Source of the DNA: Betaproteobacteria bacterium
Lineage (GTDB): Bacteria > Pseudomonadota > Gammaproteobacteria > Burkholderiales > JAEUOS01
Reading direction: 5' to 3'
DNA: 64,000 nt
Assembly (NCBI GenBank): GCA_028292405.1
Contig: JAQGMJ010000003.1
Span: forward strand, 31,281-95,280
Shown: piece after piece, positions 16,633 through 24,923 of the stretch
How the letters are laid out: every line of letters begins with the position of its first letter
Position numbering within the stretch: the stretch's first letter is position 1
Made by a program: the position numbers and the translations under genes
The notes under the pieces: generated by a model
What the model was told of the DNA's origin: nothing
The model's input: the letters and a program-made list of their open reading frames with translations, nothing else
Database searches by the model: none

Positions 16633-17697
16633 TCAGGCCTTGCGTGCTTCCAGCAGGCTTTCGACCGCCGCGCGCCCGGCCGGGTTGGTCATGATGACCA
16701 GGGCGTCGCCGGGTTCGATGCGGTATTCCGGATCAGGATTGAACAGCCATTCGCCGCGGCGGTGGGTGGCCATGAGCAGGAAGTCGCGCGACTTGGCGGT
16801 GAGATCGCCCAAGGGACGCGGGGCCATGCCGGCGGGGATCAGCACTTCCTCCACCCGCAGGCCGTCGTCCCGGCGCAGCATCTGGTCCATAAAACTGACG
16901 ACGTGGGGGCGGATCATCGCCGAGGCGATGCGCATGCCGCCGGTGAAGTCCGGGGAGACGATTTCATCCGCCCCGGCGCGGCGCGCCTTGTCGGCGTTGC
17001 GGATGTCGTGGACCCGTGCGACGACGCGCGCCTTGGGCGCGATCTGCTTCACCGAGAGCGAGATGACGATGTTGCGGCTGTCGTCGCCGGTGACGGCAAA
17101 GACGCCGGCGGCGCGGTCGATGCCGGCGGCGCGCAGCACGTCGTCGTCGGCGCCATCGCCATGCAGCACCAGGGCGTCGGGATGGTTCTCGCTATAGGCG
17201 GCGATGGCGTGCTCGGACTCCTCGATGACGACCAGGCGCCGCGCCGTCTTCGTCAGCTCGGTGGCGACGTTGCTGCCGACCCGGCCGATGCCGCAGATGA
17301 TGTAGTGGTCCGAGAGCTTGGCGATGGCTTTTTGCATGCGGTTTCTCTTCAGGGTCTGGTTCAGGTCGGATTCGAGGATCATCACCGTCACGGTGGAGAA
17401 CATGTAGGTCATGGTGCCGATGCCGGTGAAGGCGATGAACACCGTGAACACCCGGCCCCAGGGGTGGCCGGACAAATCGACGATCTCGCCGTAGCCGATG
17501 GTGGCGACGGTGACGAAGGTCATGTAGAAACTGTCCAGCCAGGTGGTCTGCGCGCCGCCGATGATCTTGTAGCCGATGGTGCCGATCACGTGAACCATCA
17601 TTACCACCAGCGCCGCCCATAGCAGGCCGGTGGCGTGGTTTCTGGAAAGGATGTCGCGGAATCTGCGCCTGGTGGCCACGCGGGTCGGCCCGCTCAA
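16633..17697 (-). CDS. Potassium channel with RCK (TrkA-N and TrkA-C) domains
   Basis: A 354-residue MthK/Kch-like channel. Two transmembrane helices (about 25-45 and 84-108) flank a pore loop with selectivity filter TIGYG at 66-70. After this an RCK domain begins with HYIICGIGRVGSNV, the GxGxxG NAD-binding turn at 136-141, and continues to a TrkA-C domain at the C-terminus (about 275-350). It should form a ligand-gated tetrameric K+ channel in the inner membrane. It is downstream of creD in the same direction, separated by a perfect 15-base hairpin. Confidence 0.9.
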   Translation of the reverse strand: MSGPTRVATRRRFRDILSRNHATGLLWAALVVMMVHVIGTIGYKIIGGAQTTWLDSFYMTFVTVATIGYGEIVDLSGHPWGRVFTVFIAFTGIGTMTYMFSTVTVMILESDLNQTLKRNRMQKAIAKLSDHYIICGIGRVGSNVATELTKTARRLVVIEESEHAIAAYSENHPDALVLHGDGADDDVLRAAGIDRAAGVFAVTGDDSRNIVISLSVKQIAPKARVVARVHDIRNADKARRAGADEIVSPDFTGGMRIASAMIRPHVVSFMDQMLRRDDGLRVEEVLIPAGMAPRPLGDLTAKSRDFLLMATHRRGEWLFNPDPEYRIEPGDALVIMTNPAGRAAVESLLEARKA

Positions 17698-17726
17698 GCG
17701 CGGGGATTTTTCTGGGGATGCGTGAT

Positions 17727-17760
17727 TGTAGCCGCCCGCGCTTGGGCGCGGGCGGCTACA
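17727..17760. repeat. Perfect 15-base inverted repeat with 4-base loop
   Basis: Arms at 17727-17741 and 17746-17760 pair without mismatch, loop TTGG, and the arms are mostly GC. It lies between the creD stop and the channel gene start. No T tract follows on either strand, so it is not a standard terminator; it may be a REP-like or mRNA-stability element. Confidence 0.8.
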
Positions 17761-17787
17761 TGGGCGGCTGACAACCCGAGAGACGGC

Positions 17788-19179
17788 TTACGTCGCCGGC
17801 TCGGGCTCCGGCGTGTTGCGCCGCCCGGCGCTGTACCAGTCGACCCGGCGCGTGGCCAGCATCACCACCGCCAGCAGGGCGAACAGGAAGATGGAACCCA
17901 TCAGCAGTGCGTTGTCTTCGCTGATCAGCAGCATGTACAGCACGCCATACAGGCCGGCAAGCAGGCCGCCCATCGAAAGCGCACGCCACCAGCTTGCCAG
18001 CACAGCGCCCAGGTAGACGACGATCAGGCCGACGCAGGCGGAGGAGGCGATGGCATAGGCGATCATGAAACCGATGTGTTCGGAGAGCGATACCAGCAGC
18101 AGGAAGAACATTGCCAGCGCCAGGCCGACCAGGCCGTATTGCAGCGGATGCACGGCAAGCGAGCGCAGCACCTCGAACAGGAAAAAACCGGCGAAGGTGA
18201 GGCCGATGAACAGGAAGCCGTACTTGGCGGCGCGCACCAGTTGCAGGTAGAGGTTGGCGGGCTGAACGAAGGCGACGCCGAATTCGTTGGCGGCGAAGTC
18301 TTCGCATTTGGCACTGGTGGCGCAGGTGGCGTAGGCCTGCCTGGCGTTGGTGGAGAAGAAGGAGGTCTGCCAGTCGGCGTGGAAGTCCTGCTTGGTGATG
18401 CGGCTGCCGGGCGAGAATTTGCCGAAGAAGCTCGGGTGCGGCCAGTTGGCGTCCAGGCTCACTTTGGTCTCGCGGCCGGTGGGGATGAAGCTCAAGCGCT
18501 CCATGCCGGCGAGATCGACGGCGAAGGAGAAGTCCGCTTCTTCGGCGCTTTCCCCTTCGAGTTGCGCCAGGACGGCGGAGATACCGCTGCCCAGGTGCGT
18601 CAGGTCGCCGCCGCTGCCGGGGACGAAGCGCACCGGGAGGCCGCCCCAATTGAGCGACGGGTTATTCGTGATCCCGCGCGGATCGGAGACGCCGAAGGCG
18701 AATACCGGCGCGCCCCAGGTGAGTTTTCCTTCGGCGGGGATGTAGCCGAAATCCTTCGGCAGGGAAAAGTGGCCGGAGACTTTCAGGCCGCTGGAATAGG
18801 TGAGCACCTGGTACAGGCCGCGGCGCTTGGGGTGCATTTCCGGGGCGGCGGTGACGCTCAGTTTCTCGGGCAGGAATTGCACGCTGCTGGTCTCGACTTT
18901 CTCGGTCCTGACGGTTTTTTTGTTCAGCTTGTCGTCCACCACCTCGGTGGTGTCGACCCACCTGCGCGTATATGGGACCACGATCACCGGCAAGGTGATG
19001 CGCTGCACGTCGGCGGCGGTGCGGGCGATATCGGCGACCACCTGGTCCTTGGCGGCGGCGCGTTCGCTGATCAGGTCGCGCACCATGCCCAGCGGAATGC
19101 CCATGAGCAGGGCGAGAATGATGATGCCGATGATCTTCAGCGGCAGCGACAAGCGCCGGACGAAGGATGTTTTTTGCAT
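17788..19179 (-). CDS. creD: Inner membrane protein CreD
   Basis: A 463-residue CreD family protein. One N-terminal membrane helix (about 12-32) is followed by a large periplasmic domain (about 35-310, with YTRRWVDTTEVVDDKL and LTYSSGLKVSGHF) and then four to five C-terminal helices containing VLRSLAVHPLQYGLVGLALAMF, the family hallmark. E. coli creD belongs to the CreBC regulon and affects envelope integrity and beta-lactam response. No creB or creC lies nearby, so regulation here is unknown. Confidence 0.9.
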   Translation of the reverse strand: MQKTSFVRRLSLPLKIIGIIILALLMGIPLGMVRDLISERAAAKDQVVADIARTAADVQRITLPVIVVPYTRRWVDTTEVVDDKLNKKTVRTEKVETSSVQFLPEKLSVTAAPEMHPKRRGLYQVLTYSSGLKVSGHFSLPKDFGYIPAEGKLTWGAPVFAFGVSDPRGITNNPSLNWGGLPVRFVPGSGGDLTHLGSGISAVLAQLEGESAEEADFSFAVDLAGMERLSFIPTGRETKVSLDANWPHPSFFGKFSPGSRITKQDFHADWQTSFFSTNARQAYATCATSAKCEDFAANEFGVAFVQPANLYLQLVRAAKYGFLFIGLTFAGFFLFEVLRSLAVHPLQYGLVGLALAMFFLLLVSLSEHIGFMIAYAIASSACVGLIVVYLGAVLASWWRALSMGGLLAGLYGVLYMLLISEDNALLMGSIFLFALLAVVMLATRRVDWYSAGRRNTPEPEPAT

Positions 19180-19315
19180 TGCGGCTCCCTGGATATTGGA
19201 GCCCTGATTGGGCGCGCCGCGTCTGGCTTAAATGTGGCGGCGCGCGGGCAAGGCGCGGCCGTATTGCGGCTTCGAGGTGCCAGGTGGCTGTGGCGGCGGG
19301 TCGCCGCAGCAGCGG

Positions 19316-20104
19316 TCAGGCGCCCATCTCGGCAGCGCGGATCACCTCGGCGCGGATTTCCTCGGTGATGCGCGCCTTGAGCGCGGCGAAGTCCGGCGTG
19401 GTCTTCAGGCGATAGTCGCGCGGGTGGGCGAAGTCCACCGCCATTTCGCATTTGATGCGGCCCGGGCGCGCGCTCATCACGACCACGCGGTTGGCCATGA
19501 AAATTGCTTCGTCGATGTCGTGGGTGACCAGCAGCACGGTCTTGCGCTCCTGCTCCCACAGGCCGAGCAGCAACTCCTGCATCAGTTCGCGGGTTTGATG
19601 GTCGAGGGCGCCGAAAGGCTCGTCGAGCAGCAGCATCTTGGGATTGTTGGCCAGCGCGCGGGCCAGGGCGGTGCGCTGCTGCATGCCGCCGGAGAGTTGG
19701 CGCGGCATGTGCTCGGCGAAGGCGGCGAGGCCGACGCGCTCGAGGTAAAGGTCGCAGATTTCTTTTTGTCTGGCCGGCGCCATGCCCTGCTCGCGCAGGC
19801 CGAAGGCGATGTTTTGCCGCACCGTCAGCCAGGGGAACAGGGTGTAGCTCTGGAACACCATGCCGCGATCCGCGCCCGGACCGGTGATGGGCAAGCCGTC
19901 CATGCGCACCTGGCCGGCGCTGGGTGTGTCCAGCCCGGCGACGATGCGCAGCAGCGTGGATTTTCCGCAGCCTGATGGCCCGAGGATGGCGATGAAGTCG
20001 TTGTCGCGCGCCTCGAGCGACACCGGCTGCAGCGCGCGCGTGGGCGCGGCGCCGCGCGTGCCGGGGAAGGTACGCTCGACGGCATCGATTTCAAGCGCAG
20101 CCAT
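19316..20104 (-). CDS. ABC transporter ATPase, SsuB/TauB type
   Basis: A 262-residue ATPase with Walker [10 protein letters not shown] (42-50), Q-loop [12 protein letters not shown], signature LSGGMQQR, Walker [13 protein letters not shown] and the switch histidine in VTHDIDEAI. It belongs to the nitrate/sulfonate/taurine/pyrimidine class. Its ATG overlaps the permease stop (TGATG). The reading frame stays open about 230 codons upstream, but that stretch is antisense-like overlap with the permease and not part of this protein. Last gene of a three-gene importer; the substrate is not known. Confidence 0.92.
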   Translation of the reverse strand: MAALEIDAVERTFPGTRGAAPTRALQPVSLEARDNDFIAILGPSGCGKSTLLRIVAGLDTPSAGQVRMDGLPITGPGADRGMVFQSYTLFPWLTVRQNIAFGLREQGMAPARQKEICDLYLERVGLAAFAEHMPRQLSGGMQQRTALARALANNPKMLLLDEPFGALDHQTRELMQELLLGLWEQERKTVLLVTHDIDEAIFMANRVVVMSARPGRIKCEMAVDFAHPRDYRLKTTPDFAALKARITEEIRAEVIRAAEMGA

Positions 20105-20877
20105 CAGGCAAACTTCCAGTGGAACAGCTTGCGGTTGGCGGCCTGGAAGCTGAAATCGGAAACCAGGCCGATCAGGCCGATGACGACGATGCCGAAGATC
20201 ATCTGGTCGGTAGCCAGCAGCGCCTGGCTGTCGGTGATCATGTGGCCGATGCCCTCGGAGGAGCCGATCAGTTCGGCAACGATCACATAGGTCCAGGCCC
20301 AGCCGAGCGTCAGACGCAGGTGCTCGGCGATTTCCGGGGCAGCGTGCGGGATCAGCACGCGCTTGACGATGCCGGCGTCGCTCGCCCCGAGGGTGTAGGC
20401 GGCTTCGACCAGGTCGCGCCGGGTGGCGCCGACGGTGACGGCGACCATCAGCACGATCTGGAAAAACGAGCCGATGAATATCACCGCCAGCTTTTGCGAC
20501 TCGCCGACACCCAGCCAGAGGATCAGCAGCGGGATGAAGGCGGAAGCCGGCAGGTAGCGCGCGAAAGAAATGAAGGGTTCGAAAAACGCCTCCACCGGCT
20601 TGTAGGCGCCCATCGCTACACCCAGCGGCACGGCGAGCGCGGCGGCGATGGCAAAGCCGCCGAGCACGCGCCAGATGGTGAAACCAATGTCCCGCGCGAA
20701 GCCGAAATCGGTAAGCAGGCTCCAGCCGGCCTTGAGCATTTGCAGCGGGCTTGCGAGAAAGGTCGGCGCCACCAGGCCGCTCAGGGTGACGGCGCCCCAC
20801 ACGGCGACGAAGAGCACGAAAAAGGCCACGCCCAGGACGATGCGCTGCCGGCGCGCGACGGGTTTGAGCGGGGTCAT
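20104..20877 (-). CDS. ABC transporter permease, SsuC/TauC type
   Basis: A 257-residue inner-membrane permease with about six helices and the EAA loop around VEAAYTLGASDAGIVKRVLIPHAAPEI, which contacts the ATPase. The AFIPLLILWLGVGESQK segment is characteristic of the SsuC/TauC/ThiX branch. It lies 21 bases after the binding-protein gene and overlaps the ATPase gene by one base, so the three genes form one unit. Confidence 0.92.
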   Translation of the reverse strand: MTPLKPVARRQRIVLGVAFFVLFVAVWGAVTLSGLVAPTFLASPLQMLKAGWSLLTDFGFARDIGFTIWRVLGGFAIAAALAVPLGVAMGAYKPVEAFFEPFISFARYLPASAFIPLLILWLGVGESQKLAVIFIGSFFQIVLMVAVTVGATRRDLVEAAYTLGASDAGIVKRVLIPHAAPEIAEHLRLTLGWAWTYVIVAELIGSSEGIGHMITDSQALLATDQMIFGIVVIGLIGLVSDFSFQAANRKLFHWKFA

Positions 20878-20898
20878 GTGGACCGGGGGTGTTCCTGC

Positions 20899-21855
20899 CT
20901 AGGGCAGGTAGGTGGTTTCGTGCAGGGTATCGATGTCGGGAATGCCGCGGATTACGCCGTTTTCCAGCAGCAGTTCGGCGGCGTCGCGCGAAAAGCGCGC
21001 GATCTCGCCGGCGAAAAACTGCTTGTTGGCGGCGCGGTCCTGCCAGGTGATGAAGGTGGCGGACTTGGCGAACTGCTCGCCGGTCTGCTTTACCGCCGCG
21101 CCCATGATCTCGTTGGTTTTCGCCGGTTCCTTTTTAGTCATCTCCAGCGCCTCGAACCAGCTGCGCGTGAGTGCCTCGGCGGCCTTGGGGTTGGCACGAA
21201 GAAAACTGCGCGGACAGCCGAGGGTGTCGACCACGACGGGATAGTCCTTGGTGGTGAGCAGAATTTTGCCGGCTTCGGGCTTGTCGCGCACGGCCGAGAG
21301 ATAGGGCTCGTAGGTCTGCGCCGCATCGTTTTGCCCGGCGATGAAGGCATTGGCGGCGGCCTGCGGCGAGAGAGTGACGCGCTTGATGTCTTTCATGCTC
21401 ATGCCGTTTTTCTTCAGCATGTAGGCGAGTACGAAAAACGGCGAGGTCCCAGGGGCATCGACGCCGATGGCTTTGCCTTTGAGGTCCTTGATGCTGGCGA
21501 CGTCCCTGCGCACGGCCAGGCCGTCGCCGCCGTTGGACTTGTCGAGCAGCAATATCTGCGTGATCTGCACGCCGTTGGCGTTCCAGGCAACGTGGGTTTC
21601 GACGGTGGTGGCGGCGCACTGGATGGCGCCGGCGGCCAGGGCGAGGTGGCGGCTGGCCTGCGGGATCAGCTTGAGGTCGACGTCCAGGCCGTTCCTCTTG
21701 AAAATGCCTGCCTTGTCGGCCAGGGTGAGCGGCGCGAAGCCAGTCCAGCCGCTCATGCCGATGGCGATTTTCACGGGCGCCTGCGCCTGGACGTGACCGC
21801 TATAGAGGGCTGCGAGCGCAGACAGCGCCGCCAGCGCAGTGGCAATGCGATTCAT
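20899..21855 (-). CDS. ABC transporter substrate-binding protein, SsuA/ThiY/TauA-like
   Basis: A 318-residue periplasmic binding protein. The signal peptide is MNRIATALAALSALAALYSG followed by HVQAQA. The mature part has the NMT1/SsuA pattern: GMSGWTGFAPLTLADKAGIFKR, then VDAPGTSPFFVLAYMLKKNG and SPQAAANAFIAGQNDAAQTYEPYL. AGGGGAG before the ATG at 21855 fixes the start; an open frame upstream is spurious. The ligand cannot be read from the sequence. The gene upstream on the same strand is hutG, which hints at a formylated amino acid or related compound, but this is only a guess. Confidence 0.9.
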   Translation of the reverse strand: MNRIATALAALSALAALYSGHVQAQAPVKIAIGMSGWTGFAPLTLADKAGIFKRNGLDVDLKLIPQASRHLALAAGAIQCAATTVETHVAWNANGVQITQILLLDKSNGGDGLAVRRDVASIKDLKGKAIGVDAPGTSPFFVLAYMLKKNGMSMKDIKRVTLSPQAAANAFIAGQNDAAQTYEPYLSAVRDKPEAGKILLTTKDYPVVVDTLGCPRSFLRANPKAAEALTRSWFEALEMTKKEPAKTNEIMGAAVKQTGEQFAKSATFITWQDRAANKQFFAGEIARFSRDAAELLLENGVIRGIPDIDTLHETTYLP

Positions 21856-22076
21856 GGTGGAACTCCCCTGTAGGCCCATCAAGGTCCGCCGGACGCGCCG
21901 CCTCCTCCCCCGAGGTGCGAACCATTCACGTCCGATACCGGCGAGCCCCGCGACAGGCCGAAAACCGATAAGGGAAATATAACCGAAGCCGCCGCAATGC
22001 GGAACTGATTCCGTGCGCCGGCGCCATGCGCTTCGCTTATCGGCGACGGGAATATTCCGCCGCCGCTTGATCGGCC

Positions 22077-22886
22077 TCAGGCGCGCCCGGCGCGGACGCC
22101 TTCTTCGATGAAGGTGTCGATCACCCGGCGCAGCAGCGGGCGCACGCCGGCGGCCAGGGCTTCGTCGAAGGCGAACGAGCCGCCCTCGTCCATATAGACG
22201 CGCCACGACAGTTCCAGTTGCGCGGCATGTACGCGGCCGGCCGGGTCGCCGTAGGCGCGGGTGATGTAGCCGCCCTTGAAGCGGCCGTTGAGCACGGCGC
22301 TGTAGCCCGGCACGGATTCGGCCGCGGCCAAGAGCGCGGGACCGATGGCCGGGGCGGCGCTCGCCCCATCGCCGGTGCCGAGGTTGATGTCCCACAGCCG
22401 GCCGTCGAAAAAACGCGGCAGTACGGACTTGATCGAATGGGCGTCGAATAACAGCGCGTAGCCGTGCTTGGCCTTCAACGCCGCCAGTTCCTCGGCAAGC
22501 TTGACGTGATATGGCTTCCAGTAACGTTGCACCCGCGCCTCCACCTCGGCCACATCGGGCTCCTGGCCCGGCAGATACACCGGCTCGAACTCGAAGGTGG
22601 TCAGCGGGCACAGCTCGGTGTTGTTGGCGCCGGGATAGAGGCTCTTGCCTTCGGGGTCGCGGTTCAGGTCGATGACGTAGCGCGAGTTGAGCGCCACCAG
22701 CATATTGGCGCCCATGCCCTGCAGGAAGTCGTACAGATGCGGCAGGTGCCAGTCGGTGTCGGCCACCTGCAGCGCCGCCGGGGTCATGCGCGCGGCGAGT
22801 TCGGGCGGCAGGGCGGTGCCGACGTGGGGCATGCTGACCAGTAGGGGCAGCGGGCCGCGTTCGCAGAGAAAAGTAAAGTCTGTCAT
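22077..22886 (-). CDS. hutG: N-formylglutamate deformylase
   Basis: A 269-residue FGase-family zinc hydrolase. LLVSMPHVGTALPPEL, VIDLNRDPEGKSLYPGANNTELCP, the LLFDAHSIKSVLP block and FKGGYITRAYGDP are strong family segments, and length agrees with HutG of the formiminoglutamate route. The usual reaction is N-formylglutamate to glutamate and formate, the last step of one histidine-degradation route. No hutH, hutU, hutI or hutF is in the window, so the partner reactions are elsewhere or the enzyme serves another formyl-amino acid. AAGG precedes the ATG. Confidence 0.92.
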   Translation of the reverse strand: MTDFTFLCERGPLPLLVSMPHVGTALPPELAARMTPAALQVADTDWHLPHLYDFLQGMGANMLVALNSRYVIDLNRDPEGKSLYPGANNTELCPLTTFEFEPVYLPGQEPDVAEVEARVQRYWKPYHVKLAEELAALKAKHGYALLFDAHSIKSVLPRFFDGRLWDINLGTGDGASAAPAIGPALLAAAESVPGYSAVLNGRFKGGYITRAYGDPAGRVHAAQLELSWRVYMDEGGSFAFDEALAAGVRPLLRRVIDTFIEEGVRAGRA

Positions 22887-22937
22887 CGATAAAACCTTGC
22901 CGCGGGACTGTGCATCCGAACCGGGCTCAGGTTGGGA

Positions 22938-23666
22938 CTATTTAGGGGCCGTCGGCTTCCAGGCCTGTGCCCGCTTTTCGGCCGCCGCAATGTCCGGCGG
23001 CAGCATGCGCTTTTTGAGCTCGTCCAGCTTGGCCTGGCCATTGGGTATTTCGGCCGAGTTCTGGCGCACCGCCAGTATCAGCCATTTCGCGCCTTCGACG
23101 CGAAAGTCCCGCTGCTTGTCGAACTCGCCTTGCGCCGATGGGCCGAAGCCGATCAGCACGCCGAGCGCGTACTGGGCCAGGGCATAGTTCTGCTCGGCGG
23201 CAGTGCCGAACCAGGTGACCGCATCGTCCGCGCTTTTCGGCACGCCCAGGCCGTCGAGGCTGCGCACGCCCATCATGTATTGCGACAGGGCGTCGCCGTT
23301 TTCGGCGGCGCGGCGCGCCCATTCGATCGACTTGGTGTTGTCGCGCGTGGCGCCGCGCCCCTGTGCATAGAACATGCCCAGCATGCCCTGCGCCGGCGCG
23401 TAATTGGCATCCGCCGCCTTCTGGAACCACTCGAAGGCCTGCGCGTCATCGCGCCCGATGCCCTGGCCTTCGGCGTACATCTTGCCGAGCAGGTACATCG
23501 CCTCCGGCTTGCCGCGCCTGGCGTCCGGGCTCAGCTCGGTAAAGGCAAGTTTGTAGTTTTTCTTCTGGTAGGCCTGGCGGCCGCGTGCCAGGTCGGCCCA
23601 GGCTGCCGAGGGCAGGCCGGCCGCGAAAATCACGGCGCTAATCAGCAATAGAGCGGGCTTGCGCAT
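22938..23666 (-). CDS. Secreted Sel1-repeat protein
   Basis: A 242-residue protein with an N-terminal signal peptide (ending PSAAWA) and four to five Sel1-like TPR repeats between about 30 and 195, for example PEAMYLLGKMYAEGQGIGRDD, APAQGMLGMFYAQGRGATRDN and ALAQYALGVLIGFG. It should be a periplasmic helical scaffold for protein contacts. It ends 50 bases after hutG starts and starts 5 bases before the end of apbC, so it may be cotranscribed with apbC. Confidence 0.85.
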   Translation of the reverse strand: MRKPALLLISAVIFAAGLPSAAWADLARGRQAYQKKNYKLAFTELSPDARRGKPEAMYLLGKMYAEGQGIGRDDAQAFEWFQKAADANYAPAQGMLGMFYAQGRGATRDNTKSIEWARRAAENGDALSQYMMGVRSLDGLGVPKSADDAVTWFGTAAEQNYALAQYALGVLIGFGPSAQGEFDKQRDFRVEGAKWLILAVRQNSAEIPNGQAKLDELKKRMLPPDIAAAEKRAQAWKPTAPK

Positions 23667-23670
23667 GGCT

Positions 23671-24762
23671 TCAGGTATTTTTCGAGATGACGATATTCGG
23701 GAATTTTCCCGTCATGTCTTTCATGCTGTCGGCGATTTTCACCGCGACCTTGCGTGCGATGGTCTTGTAGATTCCGGCAATCATGCCTTCGGGGTCGGAT
23801 ACCACGGTGGGCTTGCCGGTGTCGGTCTGCTCGCGGATGCCGATGTCCAGCGGCAGCGAACCCAGCAGCTCGATGCCGTAGTCCTTGGCCATTTTCTCGC
23901 CGCCGCCGCTGCCGAAAATGTGCTCCATGTGGCCGCAATTCGAGCAGATGTGCATGCTCATGTTTTCCACTACGCCGAGGATCGGGATGCCGACTTTCTC
24001 GAACATCTTCAGGCCCTTGCGCGCGTCGAGCAGCGCGATGTCTTGCGGCGTCGTGACGATGACGGCGCCGGTAACCGGCACTTTTTGCGCGAGGGTCAGC
24101 TGGATGTCGCCGGTGCCCGGGGGCATGTCGACGATCAGGTAATCGAGTTCGCGCCAGTTGGTCTGGTGCAGCAGCTGGTCCAGCGCCTGGGTGACCATCG
24201 GGCCGCGCCAGACCATCGGCGTTTCCGCGTCGATCATGAAGCCGATGGAATTGGCCTGGATGCCGTGGCCGATCATTGGGTCCATGGTCTTGCCGTCGGG
24301 CGAATCCGGGCGGCCGGTGATGCCGAGCATCTGCGGCTGCGAGGGGCCGTAGATGTCGGCGTCGAGCACGCCCACGGTGGCGCCTTCGGCGGCCAGGGCC
24401 AGCGCCAGGTTGGCGGCGGTGGTGCTTTTCCCCACGCCGCCCTTGCCGGAGGCAATCGCAATGATGTTTTTTACGTTGGCCAGCGGCTTGACGCCGCGCT
24501 GCACTGCGTGCGAAGCGATCTTGACGTAGACATTGGCGCTGACGTTGCCGGCGCCGGGGATCGCCTTGAGCGCGGCGATGACGGCGCTGCGCAGGCCGTC
24601 GATCTGCGATTTGGCGGGGTAGCCCAGCTCGATATCCAGGCTGACATCGTCACCTGCGACTTTTATGTTTCGGGCCGATTTGGTGGCGAGAAAATCGCGG
24701 CCGGTGTTGGGGTCGATGACGCTTTTCAGGGCGTCCTGCACTTGTGCGGTGGTGATGCTCAT
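23671..24762 (-). CDS. apbC: Iron-sulfur cluster carrier ATPase ApbC/Mrp
   Basis: A 363-residue Mrp/NBP35-family carrier. An N-terminal MIP18 (DUF59) domain covers about 1-85, the deviant P-loop SGKGGVGKST is at 105-114, VIVDMPPGTGDIQLTL is the switch region, and the bridging cluster motif ICSNCGH lies in the last third. It assembles or delivers [4Fe-4S] clusters, which the nearby complex I subunits need in number, though a direct link is not shown. The start at 24762 removes ten unconserved residues. Divergent from metG, a common pairing in betaproteobacteria. Confidence 0.93.
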   Translation of the reverse strand: MSITTAQVQDALKSVIDPNTGRDFLATKSARNIKVAGDDVSLDIELGYPAKSQIDGLRSAVIAALKAIPGAGNVSANVYVKIASHAVQRGVKPLANVKNIIAIASGKGGVGKSTTAANLALALAAEGATVGVLDADIYGPSQPQMLGITGRPDSPDGKTMDPMIGHGIQANSIGFMIDAETPMVWRGPMVTQALDQLLHQTNWRELDYLIVDMPPGTGDIQLTLAQKVPVTGAVIVTTPQDIALLDARKGLKMFEKVGIPILGVVENMSMHICSNCGHMEHIFGSGGGEKMAKDYGIELLGSLPLDIGIREQTDTGKPTVVSDPEGMIAGIYKTIARKVAVKIADSMKDMTGKFPNIVISKNT

Positions 24763-24853
24763 TGGCCTGCCGGTAAGAATGAAGCCGCGCATCCCGGAAC
24801 GGGTGCGCCGAACATGGAAGTCTAGCCTAAACCGGGGCCGAATACGGTTCCCC

Positions 24854-24862
24854 TGATAAAAT
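24854..24862 (+). promoter_or_regulatory. Extended -10 promoter element for metG
   Basis: TGATAAAAT reads toward metG; a 7-base stem (24851-24857 with 24861-24867) overlaps it and is followed by TTTT. The predicted transcript start near 24868 gives a leader of about 55 bases. Confidence 0.45.
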
Positions 24863-24923
24863 CAGGGTTTTCCGCAAGTTTGATGCGAATCGCCTTCGGA
24901 TTCGCCACAAAGGCTGCCGTTTA

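Noticed and set aside
21856..22076. Possible TPP riboswitch before the ThiY-like binding protein
   Set aside because: None of the TPP signatures (such as CTGAGA or the second conserved arm) is present on the minus strand.
20119..22611. Long frames overlapping the ABC transporter genes, including the 570-codon frame that extends the binding protein upstream
   Set aside because: The extension lacks a ribosome site and the signal peptide begins at 21855; the plus-strand frame is antisense.
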